Assembly: GCA_905205665.1 (NCBI GenBank) | Contig: CAJLEF010000001.1 | Location: 103,187-167,186, forward strand | Length of the DNA: 64,000 bases | Source: an uncultured Bacillota bacterium | Lineage (GTDB): Bacteria; Bacillota_I; Bacilli_A; RF39; UBA660 | Reading direction: 5' to 3' | Shown here: positions 33,282-41,347 of the stretch, piece by piece | How positions within the stretch are numbered: the first letter of the stretch is position 1 | Layout of the letters: the number at the start of each line of letters is the position of its first letter | The notes under the pieces: generated by a model | Told to the model about the DNA's origin: nothing | Seen by the model: the letters and a program-made list of their open reading frames with translations, nothing else | Databases searched by the model: none | Position numbers and translations under genes: made by a program

Positions 33282-34192
33282 TGACTGTTAAAATTTTTTC
33301 TCATAAAAGTGATCCGGATGGTATCGGTTGTGTTCTTCTTTCCTTATTAAGCTTTAAAGATGTTTCTTATACTTTATGTAAAAATAATTTGGAGCTTGAT
33401 GAAAAAATAGGTGATTTTTTAGAACAAGAAGATCTAACAAATTATGAACGTGTTTATATCACTGATTTATGCCCATCTAAGTCTCTTTTAGAAAAAATGG
33501 CTTTTATAAATGCCAAACTTTTTCAAGTTTACGACCATCATTTAACTTCTTTAAAAGAAAAAGAAATACCATCTTTTGTTTATATTGGTGATGATGAAAA
33601 AGACTGTGCCATGAGTATTTTCTACCAAGAACTTTTAAAAGATTTCCCAGTGTTAAAAGAAAATAAAACGTTAGAAGAATTAGTGAATTTGACTCGTCTT
33701 CATGATACTTGGGAATGGAAAAAAGAAAATAATAGAAAAGCTTTATTGCTTGAAACATTCCATCATTACTTAGGACCTGTTGGTTATCTTTATTATTACA
33801 AAGATAAATGCTTACAAGATTGTGGGCTACAAAGAACAGAAGAAGAGAAAACTTGGCTTTTGGATATTACCAAAGAAGAGACAAAAAAAGTAAAAGAAAT
33901 ACTTCAAAGAGTTGTGTTTGAAAAAGAAGAGAATATTAATTTTGCCAGTGTTTACGGGCCTTATTCTCTACGTAATCTTTTAGCTGATGCTTTAAAAAAA
34001 GATTATCCAGACTGTGATGTTCTAGCCTTATTTGCTCCAGATAATGGTACCATATCTTTTAGAAGTTTAAAAAATATTGATGTGTTACCTTTAGCTGAAA
34101 AGTATCATGGTGGCGGGCATCCTAAGGCAGCTGGTTGTTCTCTTACAAAAGAAAATGAAATCATATTAAGAAGAAAATTAATGAAAGATTAA
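33281..34192 (+). CDS. DHH/DHHA1 phosphoesterase (NrnB-like)
   Basis: A 303-residue DHH-superfamily phosphoesterase. Motifs: IFSHKSDPDGIG (HxDxDG), VYITDLCP, QVYDHHLTS (DHH) and the C-terminal GGGHPKAAG of DHHA1. It may degrade nanoRNA or cyclic nucleotides, as NrnB/DhhP-type enzymes do. Its insertion between nusA and ylxR is unusual for this operon; the stop/start overlap of 1 base shows it is a real operon member. Substrate is not determined by the sequence. Confidence 0.88.
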   Translation: MTVKIFSHKSDPDGIGCVLLSLLSFKDVSYTLCKNNLELDEKIGDFLEQEDLTNYERVYITDLCPSKSLLEKMAFINAKLFQVYDHHLTSLKEKEIPSFVYIGDDEKDCAMSIFYQELLKDFPVLKENKTLEELVNLTRLHDTWEWKKENNRKALLLETFHHYLGPVGYLYYYKDKCLQDCGLQRTEEEKTWLLDITKEETKKVKEILQRVVFEKEENINFASVYGPYSLRNLLADALKKDYPDCDVLALFAPDNGTISFRSLKNIDVLPLAEKYHGGGHPKAAGCSLTKENEIILRRKLMKD

Positions 34193-34203
34193 GGGAGGTT
34201 TTT

Positions 34204-34464
34204 ATGAAACAGAAAAAAATTCCGATGCGTACCTGTGTTGTGACCAGAGAAAAGTATCCTAAAAAAGAACTCATCAGGGTCGTAAGAACTCCGGAAGGAG
34301 AAATTGAAATTGATACTTCTGGCAAAAGAAATGGCAAAGGTGCTTATTTGAAATTATCCAAAGAAGTGATAGAGAAAGCTCGTTTAAACAAGGCTTTAAA
34401 TCGAGCTCTAGAAGTTGATATACCTGAAGAAATTTATGAAAAATTAGAAGGCTTTATAAAATAA
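34204..34464 (+). CDS. YlxR-family RNA-binding protein (DUF448)
   Basis: An 86-residue YlxR protein: MRTCVVTREKYPKKELIRVV, the GKRNGKGAYL loop and a terminal helical segment (ARLNKALNRALEVD). It is a conserved member of the nusA-infB operon; RNA binding, and RNase P interaction in Bacillus, have been reported for the family. The usual next gene (YlxQ/L7Ae-like) is replaced by dCMP deaminase, which starts on its last base. Confidence 0.92.
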   Translation: MKQKKIPMRTCVVTREKYPKKELIRVVRTPEGEIEIDTSGKRNGKGAYLKLSKEVIEKARLNKALNRALEVDIPEEIYEKLEGFIK

Positions 34465-35018
34465 TGCCAGGCAAAAGAGAAAATGTCATTGATTATGAAA
34501 CGTATTTCATGTTAATGGCTTTGCTTGTTAAAGAAAGAAGTAAAGATCCCAAAACACAAGTTGGGGCAGTCATCGTTAAAAACAATCGTCTTTTATCCAC
34601 CGGTTATAACGGAACACCTAAAGGACTTAGTGATGATGAAATGCCTTGGAATTCTCTAGGAGAAGAAAACGGAGATTTATTTCAAATAAAAAATTCTTTT
34701 GTAATTCATGCGGAAGCGAATGCTCTTGATTTAGTTAGGCAAGACTTAACGGGTGCTTCTATTTATGTAACCCTTTTTCCGTGTCATGAATGTGCTAAAA
34801 GAATATGTAATTCGGGTATATCAGATGTTTATTATTTAGAAGATTATAAACATGAGGATTTAATGGCTTTATCTAAAAAAATCCTCACACTTGGTGGTGT
34901 TCGAATCCATAAAATTACGCCGGTAAGTAAGCTTATGGCTAGTTTAACTTCCATGGAAGAATCTTTAAAACAAAGTGTAGAAAGAGAAAAAAGTTTACAA
35001 AAAATACGAGGAAAATAG
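34464..35018 (+). CDS. dCMP/cytidine deaminase family protein (ComEB-like)
   Basis: A 184-residue zinc-dependent deoxycytidylate deaminase, which makes dUMP for dTMP synthesis. The metal motifs are IHAEANAL (His and catalytic Glu) and PCHECAK (two Cys). The substrate loop GYNGTPKG is typical of dCMP deaminases. It overlaps ylxR by 1 base and lies in the slot normally held by ylxQ upstream of infB. Confidence 0.9.
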   Translation: MPGKRENVIDYETYFMLMALLVKERSKDPKTQVGAVIVKNNRLLSTGYNGTPKGLSDDEMPWNSLGEENGDLFQIKNSFVIHAEANALDLVRQDLTGASIYVTLFPCHECAKRICNSGISDVYYLEDYKHEDLMALSKKILTLGGVRIHKITPVSKLMASLTSMEESLKQSVEREKSLQKIRGK

Positions 35019-35034
35019 AAAGGATGTGTATCTT

Positions 35035-37143
35035 ATGACAGTAAAAGAATATGCAGAAAGTGTTAACTTAACCGTTGCAGAAGTGTTAAAAAAATGTGAA
35101 ACTTTAGGAATTGATGTGAAAAGTCCAAGTGATGATTTATCAGACGATGATGTTATTAATTTAGACTTTGCTACTAACTTAATTAGTTCAGATAGTGAAT
35201 CCACTTATGAAGATGAGGATAGTATGGATGAAGTTGTCGAAGATTTAGTGGCTTCCACGAATGTTCATACCATGAATCCTGGAGTAAAAAAACAAAAACT
35301 AAAAAAACGTAGTGAAGTAGAGCAAAGTAAATCAGAATACATGAATAAACGTAAAGAAATGTATAAACACAAAGAAAAGTTAATGACAAACAAAGTCGAT
35401 GAAGACATTATTCTTTACAAAAATAATATGAGTGTAGCTGATTTAGCCGAAAGTTTAGGCGTAAGTGGAACGGATATTATTAAAAAATTAATGAGTCTTG
35501 GTATTATGGCTGGTTTAAATCAGGCAATTCCTTTTGAACAAGCTGAATTAATTTCATTAGATTATGGAAAAACCCTAAAAAAAGAAGAAACCCAAGATGT
35601 CACAAACTTCGAAGAATACGAAGTAAATGACAAAGAAGAAGATTTAGTTTTACGTCCTGCTGTTGTTACCATCATGGGACATGTTGACCATGGTAAAACA
35701 ACTCTCCTAGATTATATTCGTCATAGTAAAGTGGTTGAAGGAGAATTTGGTGGTATCACTCAACATATTGGGGCTTATCAAATTGAACATAATGGTCAAA
35801 AGATTACTTTTATTGATACTCCAGGTCATGCGGCTTTTACCGAGATGAGAGCAAGAGGAGCCAGTGTCACAGATATCGTTATTATTATTGTGGCTGCGGA
35901 TGATGGTGTCATGCCTCAAACGAAAGAAGCCATTGATCATGCGAAAAGTGCTGGCGTTCCAATTATTGTTGCTGTTAACAAAATTGATAAACCAAATATT
36001 AATATTGAAAGAGTTATGCAAGAAATGAGTGAAGCTGGAATTACACCAGAATCATGGGGTGGCGATGTGCCATTTGTAAATATTTCTGCCCAAACAGGTG
36101 AAGGTGTTGATCTTCTTTTAGAAACCATTCAAATTATTAGTGAAGTAAATGGTTATAAAGCCAATCCATCTCGTTATGCCATGGGAACAGTTATTGAATC
36201 GAAAGTAGATAAAAATATTGGTGGAGTAGCTTCTTTACTTATTCAAAATGGAACCTTACGTTTAGGAGACCCAGTTGTCGTTGGAGCTTACTTTGGTCGT
36301 GTGAGAACCATGAAAAATGATCGTGGTGAAGCTATCGTAGAAGCAGGACCTTCTACACCAGTAGAAATTACAGGGTTATCAGAATCTCCTAGTGCTGGTG
36401 ATAAATTTATGGCATTTGAAACAGAAAGTGAAGCTAAAAATGTTGCCGAGAAACGTTTAGTTGCTTTAAAAGAAGCAAAAAATAAAAAAGAAGTTGTTTC
36501 TTTAGATGATTTATTTGCCAAGATTAAATCAGGTCAAAAAGAAATTAATGTTGTTTTAAAAGCAGATGTTCGTGGTAGTGAAGAGGCTGTTAAATCTTCC
36601 CTAGAAAAAATTGATGTAGAAGGCGTTCGTGTCAAGGTTATTCGTAGTGGTATTGGTACTATTACTGAAAGTGATGTGGTCCTTGCTAATGCTTCTAATG
36701 CAATTATTATTGGTTTTAATGTCGTACCTTCTAATATTACGAAAGAAGTAGCCAAAGAATACAATGTCGATATTCGTTTATATACGATTATTTATAAAGC
36801 CATTGAGGAAATGGAACTTGCCATGAAAGGTATGTTAGAACCAGAATTTGAAGAACATATTTTAGGTAGTCTAGAAATTCGTAAAATCTTTTCTTTCTCA
36901 AAAGTTGGTAAAATTGCCGGATGTTATGTAACCGATGGTCTTGTAAAATCAGGGGCAAATGCTCGTGTTATTCGTGATGGTGTTATCATTTATGATGGTA
37001 AAATTGCTTCTATTCAAAGAGAAAAAGATCAAGTAAAAGAAGTTAAAAAAGGTTTTGAATGTGGTATTACTCTAGAAAATTATAGTGATATTAAAGAAAG
37101 AGATACCATTGAAGTTTATGAAATGGTGGAAATTAAAAGATGA
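35035..37143 (+). CDS. infB: Translation initiation factor IF-2
   Basis: GTPase that places initiator tRNA on the ribosome. A short N-terminal module (TVKEYAESVNLTVAEVLKK) and a second IF2_N motif (SVADLAESLGVSGTDIIKKL) precede the G domain with GHVDHGKT, FIDTPGH and NKID, then domains II-IV. 702 residues is short for Bacilli, reflecting a reduced N-terminal region. ATG 35035 is chosen over 35026 from the AAAGGATG spacing. The ATGA overlap couples it to rbfA. Confidence 0.97.
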   Translation: MTVKEYAESVNLTVAEVLKKCETLGIDVKSPSDDLSDDDVINLDFATNLISSDSESTYEDEDSMDEVVEDLVASTNVHTMNPGVKKQKLKKRSEVEQSKSEYMNKRKEMYKHKEKLMTNKVDEDIILYKNNMSVADLAESLGVSGTDIIKKLMSLGIMAGLNQAIPFEQAELISLDYGKTLKKEETQDVTNFEEYEVNDKEEDLVLRPAVVTIMGHVDHGKTTLLDYIRHSKVVEGEFGGITQHIGAYQIEHNGQKITFIDTPGHAAFTEMRARGASVTDIVIIIVAADDGVMPQTKEAIDHAKSAGVPIIVAVNKIDKPNINIERVMQEMSEAGITPESWGGDVPFVNISAQTGEGVDLLLETIQIISEVNGYKANPSRYAMGTVIESKVDKNIGGVASLLIQNGTLRLGDPVVVGAYFGRVRTMKNDRGEAIVEAGPSTPVEITGLSESPSAGDKFMAFETESEAKNVAEKRLVALKEAKNKKEVVSLDDLFAKIKSGQKEINVVLKADVRGSEEAVKSSLEKIDVEGVRVKVIRSGIGTITESDVVLANASNAIIIGFNVVPSNITKEVAKEYNVDIRLYTIIYKAIEEMELAMKGMLEPEFEEHILGSLEIRKIFSFSKVGKIAGCYVTDGLVKSGANARVIRDGVIIYDGKIASIQREKDQVKEVKKGFECGITLENYSDIKERDTIEVYEMVEIKR

Positions 37144-37487
37144 GTGTAAAAATTAAAAGAATTGAAAGTGAACTTGTTAAAACAATATCAGAAACACTTC
37201 TATTAGAATCAAATGATGAATTTTTAAAAACTGTTACCATCACAGCCGCTGAGGTAGCAAGTGATTTATCTTATGCGAAAGTATATTTTACCAGTTTAGA
37301 TAATCGTGATAAAACTTTAGTTGTTAAAGATATGAATGAAGCCAGTGATATGATAAGAAAATTTATTGCTCAAAAGATGAATCTTCGTCAAACTCCTAAA
37401 TTAAATTTTGTCTATGATGATTCTGTTTCTTATGGAAATAAAATAGAACATATTATTGCTGAAATTCACAAGAAAGATAAAAATTAG
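37140..37487 (+). CDS. rbfA: Ribosome-binding factor A
   Basis: A 115-residue KH-fold factor for 30S maturation. It shows MSVKIKRIESELVKTISETL, VTITAAEVASDLSYAKVYF and IRKFIAQKMNLRQTPKLNF, all typical RbfA features. Overlaps infB by 4 bases. The truB and ribF genes that normally follow are absent; a terminator and an accessory gene follow instead. Confidence 0.96.
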   Translation: MSVKIKRIESELVKTISETLLLESNDEFLKTVTITAAEVASDLSYAKVYFTSLDNRDKTLVVKDMNEASDMIRKFIAQKMNLRQTPKLNFVYDDSVSYGNKIEHIIAEIHKKDKN

Positions 37488-37508
37488 TCGTAAGGCTAAT
37501 TTTTTTTT
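37482..37508 (+). terminator. Terminator of the nusA-infB-rbfA operon
   Basis: AATTAGTC / GGCTAATT stem with GTAA loop and nine T. Confidence 0.85.
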
Positions 37509-37515
37509 AAAACTA

Positions 37516-37547
37516 TTGACACTCGGGGGGGGGGTATCTGCTATAAT
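37516..37547 (+). promoter_or_regulatory. Poly-G promoter 1 (candidate phase-variable promoter)
   Basis: TTGACA (37516-37521) and TATAAT (37542-37547), both exact consensus, are separated by 20 bases that include a run of 10 G (37525-37534). Loss of three G would give the optimal 17-base spacer. It directly precedes the surface-protein gene at 37577. Poly-G spacers of this kind cause ON/OFF or graded phase variation in other bacteria (for example Neisseria porA). Confidence 0.82.
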
Positions 37548-37576
37548 CATCATAGGGAAACTGTGGTGATTTTTTT

Positions 37577-38926
37577 ATGTCTTTGAAAAAGTTTAAACAA
37601 ATAAATTATAAGAAGATACTAATTTTTTTCTTATTTTTTTTATTAGGGGTAGTAGCAGGATATCTAGTTTTATCCCCAAGCTATGCCTTGTATGAAGAAA
37701 AGAAAAATTTTGATGTTGTAAATGGAACCGTAGAAGATCCAGGAGACATCTATTTTGCTTATTATATAGATGGCGTAATATCAAGAAATATGCCTCTTCA
37801 AAATACAGGTTACACTTTAGATGAAACAAAATCAAACTGTAATAATGGCGTTGTTCCAACTTGGGATAATGCTGGTTGGAAATTTATTGGTGATTATCAT
37901 AATTATAGTGCGACCACAAATACAAGAACCAAATGTACTTTATATTTTAATAAAACAGCTAAAACAGTAAAAACGGCTTTAGGAAATATTGAAGTTAATA
38001 GTTATACGCCAGATTTTACAAAGTCCGCTTGTGATGATTCATCATGTGAATCCCACGAAAAAGGAATTTTTGAAACAACAGATACAGACGGTAAACCTAC
38101 ATATTACTACCGTGGTTCAGTGGAAAACAATTATGTTAAGTTTGCAGGTTATTTTTGGCGTATTATACGAATCAACAGTAATGGTTCAATTAGAATGATT
38201 TATGATGGAACGATTGCTCATGTGAATGGAGAATCCTCAGAAGACAGACAGTATGGTACTAGTCCGTTTAATCCGGCTTATGATAACAATATGTATGTTG
38301 GATATATGTATGCTGAAGGAGATGCTCATGGCACAGGAACATCTTCAACTATCAAAACAAATGCAGATAAGTTCTATACGGATAATCTTTCAAGTTATGC
38401 TTCAAAATTAGATGCGACTGCTGGTTTTTGTGGCGACCGTTCTAATTTAAATCAACAAAATGGTGCTGGCACTGGAAATGTTGTTACCTATAATAAAGGC
38501 TATTTGAGAGTAGAAAAGAGTACACCCACTTTAATTTGTGAAAATACAAACGATTATTATACTTTAACAAGTACAACAACTGGTAATAAAAAATTAACTT
38601 ATCCTATAGGATTAATAACTGTAGATGAAGCGATGTTAGCCGGTCATTCTGGAGGAATTTTTGACGGAATGCACAATGAAATGAAAATAAATAAAGCAAG
38701 CTATTTAACAACTGGTCATGTTTTTTATACAATGACATCCCCTGGAGGATATAATCCTTATGATTTTACTTTTTGGTATGCAAGTGTTTTTACTGTGAAT
38801 ATTGTAGGTGGATTTGATGATGAAGCTACAAATTATAATTATGGTCTTCGTCCAGTAATCAATATTCGTTCTGATGTGACTATTACAGGAAGTGGTACTA
38901 TGACCGATCCTTATGTTGTTAATTAG
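37577..38926 (+). CDS. Poly-G-regulated surface protein (paralog 2)
   Basis: A 449-residue exported protein with an N-terminal membrane segment (about 15-35, LGVVAGYLVLSPSYALYEEK) acting as signal or anchor. An N-terminal domain (VNGTVEDPGDIYFAYYIDG, CTLYFNKTAKTV) is followed by the family domain: YYYRGSVENNYVKFAGYFWR, then RINSNGSIRMIYDGT, a paired-Cys region CGDRS and a closing LRPVINIRSDVTITGSGTM. It is very similar to the 39740 paralog except near the end. Likely adhesin or antigen under poly-G promoter control. Function not proven. Confidence 0.78.
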   Translation: MSLKKFKQINYKKILIFFLFFLLGVVAGYLVLSPSYALYEEKKNFDVVNGTVEDPGDIYFAYYIDGVISRNMPLQNTGYTLDETKSNCNNGVVPTWDNAGWKFIGDYHNYSATTNTRTKCTLYFNKTAKTVKTALGNIEVNSYTPDFTKSACDDSSCESHEKGIFETTDTDGKPTYYYRGSVENNYVKFAGYFWRIIRINSNGSIRMIYDGTIAHVNGESSEDRQYGTSPFNPAYDNNMYVGYMYAEGDAHGTGTSSTIKTNADKFYTDNLSSYASKLDATAGFCGDRSNLNQQNGAGTGNVVTYNKGYLRVEKSTPTLICENTNDYYTLTSTTTGNKKLTYPIGLITVDEAMLAGHSGGIFDGMHNEMKINKASYLTTGHVFYTMTSPGGYNPYDFTFWYASVFTVNIVGGFDDEATNYNYGLRPVINIRSDVTITGSGTMTDPYVVN

Positions 38927-38941
38927 CGTCAAATAAATGTC

Positions 38942-38970
38942 AAGATTGCAAGAGATTGTAATCTTTTTTT
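38942..38970 (+). terminator. Terminator after paralog 2
   Basis: AAGATTGCAA / TTGTAATCTT 10-bp stem (one G-T) with GAGA loop and T7. Confidence 0.85.
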
Positions 38971-38971
38971 A

Positions 38972-39673
38972 TTTAAAAAAGCAACTTATAAAGAAAAGAA
39001 TATCAGGGCCGATGTTTTTGATTTTTTAGGAAACAATGTCATTTTAAACTTAGAAGCTTATAAAACATTCAATGAAGAAAACTTAAGAAAGTCAAATGTT
39101 TATCTTTGTCGTGGTTATAGTAGTCAACTAAAAAAGAGCATTCCATATCATAAGATGAAGAAGTTTATCCAAATTAATTTAGTAGATCATGTTAAAAAAG
39201 GTGTTTTACAAGATAAATTAGTGCAAAGATATTTCTTAGAAGAACAAGGATATCCTTTAACAGATGATATTCAAATTTATTACATACGCCTTGATTTACT
39301 AGATAAGCTTAATTATAATGTAGGCATAAGTGATGGATAATTTTTAGATATTTTAAGATATTTAAAAGTAAATGGTGAAGAAGAACGAGATAAACTAAAA
39401 CGGAAATGGAGAACAATTATGACAATGGATGAGTATATGAATGCCCTTTTAAGTGATGAAGTAATGAATGAAGAAAGAAGTATGTTTAAAAAGGCTCGCG
39501 ATTATGGCCGTGAAGAAGGAATTGGTAAAGGAATTAGTATCGGTAAAAAAGCAAGAAATGTTGAAGTAGCTAAAGAACTTTTAAAAATGAACCTTTTTTT
39601 AGAAAAGATTTCTGCTGTCACTGGACTTTCAAAAGAAGAAATAAAAAAAATGCGTAACAGTCAAATAAAATAA
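38972..39673 (+). pseudogene. Rpn/PD-(D/E)XK-type transposase-like remnant
   Basis: Remains of a recombination-promoting nuclease (TIGR01784/PDDEXK family). One frame reads through RADVFDFLGNNVILNLEAY, CRGYSSQLKKSIPYHKMKK and LRYLKVNGEEERDKLKRKW, interrupted by an in-frame TAA at 39338-39340, and ends in the typical degenerate coil (GREEGIGKGISIGKKARN) to 39673. The first 80 or so residues, including the start, are missing where the surface gene and its terminator lie. Not likely to make an active protein. Confidence 0.75.
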
Positions 39674-39680
39674 AAGCTTA

Positions 39681-39713
39681 TTGACAGTCGGGGGGGGGGG
39701 TATCTGTTATAAT
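39681..39713 (+). promoter_or_regulatory. Poly-G promoter 2 (candidate phase-variable promoter)
   Basis: TTGACA (39681-39686) and TATAAT (39708-39713) separated by 21 bases with a run of 11 G (39690-39700). The flanks match those of the promoter at 37516 (TATCTG before the -10 and ATCATCATAG after it), so the two are duplicates that now differ by one G. Predicted to switch by slippage. Confidence 0.82.
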
Positions 39714-39739
39714 CATCATAGGAAACTATGGTGAAGATA

Positions 39740-41074
39740 ATGGAATTAAAAAAATATAAAGAAAATAATTATAAAAGAAAATCTTATGTCATATTGGTCA
39801 TAGGATTTCTTTTACTTTCTATAAGTAGTTATTTGTTTTATAAATCCTATGCTTTGTATGAAGAAAAAAAAGATTTTGATGTCATAAATGGAACCGTAGA
39901 AGATCCGGGAGATATCTATTTTGCTTATTATATAGATGGCGTTATATCAAGAAATATGCCTCTTCAAAATACAGGTTACACTTTAGATGAGACAAAATCA
40001 AATTGTAATAATGGCGTTGTTCCAACTTGGGATAATGCTGGTTGGAAATTCATTGGTGATTATCATAATTATAGTGCAACCACAAATACAAGAACAAAAT
40101 GCACCTTATATTTTAATAGAACAGCTAAAACAGTAAAAACTGCTTTAGGAAATATTGAAGTTAATAGTTATACTCCAGATTTTACAAAGTCAGCCTGTGA
40201 TGATTCATCATGTGAATCCCACGAAAAAGGAATTTTTGAAACAACAGACAATGATGGCAATCCAACCTATTATTATCGTGGTTCGGTGGAAAACAACTAT
40301 GTTAAATTTGCAGGCTTTTATTGGCGAATTATTCGTATTAACAGTAATGGTTCTATCAGAATGATTTATGATGGAACAAGTGCTCATGCTAATGGCGAAT
40401 CTTCTACTGATAGACAATATGGTCTGGTTCCATTTAATAAAAACTTTAAAGATAAAATGTATGTTGGTTATATGTATACATCTGGTGAAGTTCATGGTAC
40501 GGGAACGTCTTCAACAATCAAAAATAATATTGATAAATTTTATACAGATAAGTTATCAAATTATGCCTCAAAATTAGATGTAAACGTTGGCTTTTGTGGC
40601 GACAGGACAATCTTATCTGAAAGTGATACAGAATTTTTGAATACATCTATTTATAATGTTATGTATAATAAGCCAACACTTAATTGTGAGAATGATGATT
40701 ATTACACTGTGATTAATTCTAATGCAGGCAATAAAGCATTAACATATCCTGTTGCGACGGTTAATATATATGAAGCAATATATGCCGGTCATGCCGGAAC
40801 ATTAACAGTTGGAAGTCTTTCTTTTAAGAAAAAAATTCCATCTACTTATCTTACAACTGGATATGATTATTGGTCTATGACGTCTGCTGGTTTTTATGCT
40901 CCATTTGTTAGGAATGGTAAATCTTCTTACGCTTATGGAGTAAATGCTGATGGCGCTTTAGAAGAACATGGTGTAGGTGGTTCAACTATATATTTTAAAC
41001 CAGTTATTAATTTAAAGTCTGACGTCACTTTTACAGGAAGTGGAACTATGACTGATCCTTATGTCATAAAATAG
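39740..41074 (+). CDS. Poly-G-regulated surface protein (paralog 3)
   Basis: A 444-residue close duplicate of the 37577 gene. The N-terminal hydrophobic segment differs, but from SYALYEEKK onward the next about 200 residues are nearly identical (VEDPGDIYFAYYIDG, NNGVVPTWDNAGWKFIGDY). The C-terminal third diverges after SIRMIYDGTSAHANGESS, then returns to a shared tail SGTMTDPYVIK. ATG 39740 aligns with the start of its paralog; the ATG at 39728 lies in the ribosome-site region. Exported and probably surface-bound; function unproven. Confidence 0.78.
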   Translation: MELKKYKENNYKRKSYVILVIGFLLLSISSYLFYKSYALYEEKKDFDVINGTVEDPGDIYFAYYIDGVISRNMPLQNTGYTLDETKSNCNNGVVPTWDNAGWKFIGDYHNYSATTNTRTKCTLYFNRTAKTVKTALGNIEVNSYTPDFTKSACDDSSCESHEKGIFETTDNDGNPTYYYRGSVENNYVKFAGFYWRIIRINSNGSIRMIYDGTSAHANGESSTDRQYGLVPFNKNFKDKMYVGYMYTSGEVHGTGTSSTIKNNIDKFYTDKLSNYASKLDVNVGFCGDRTILSESDTEFLNTSIYNVMYNKPTLNCENDDYYTVINSNAGNKALTYPVATVNIYEAIYAGHAGTLTVGSLSFKKKIPSTYLTTGYDYWSMTSAGFYAPFVRNGKSSYAYGVNADGALEEHGVGGSTIYFKPVINLKSDVTFTGSGTMTDPYVIK

Positions 41075-41271
41075 TGTTAAGTAATATAAATAGAAGAAAT
41101 AGTACCAATTTGATATAAAATCATAAAGTGAAAAGGTTTAGGAAAATTAAGAGGCTAAATCAGCTATTAATTTATTACAAACAAGTTGGCTTTTTAGTTA
41201 AATTTTGAAATATTGGAATAAATAAGTATTTGCAGATTGCATATCTATTAAAGATTGTGACAAAAATGTAA

Positions 41272-41300
41272 TTGCTTTTTAAGGCTAATTATACTATAAT
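41272..41300 (+). promoter_or_regulatory. Promoter of glycosyltransferase gene
   Basis: TTGCTT at 41272-41277, 17-base spacer, TATAAT at 41295-41300. The preceding 190 bases hold no recognisable feature. Confidence 0.55.
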
Positions 41301-41347
41301 TTTTTTAGTGAAAGAAAGATTATCTTTTTTTGAAAGGGTTGAAGAAA

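Noticed and set aside
37516..39713. Poly-G runs as assembly artefact
   Set aside because: Two independent tracts have different lengths within matched promoter contexts before paralogous genes, which argues for real sequence; exact lengths may still be uncertain.
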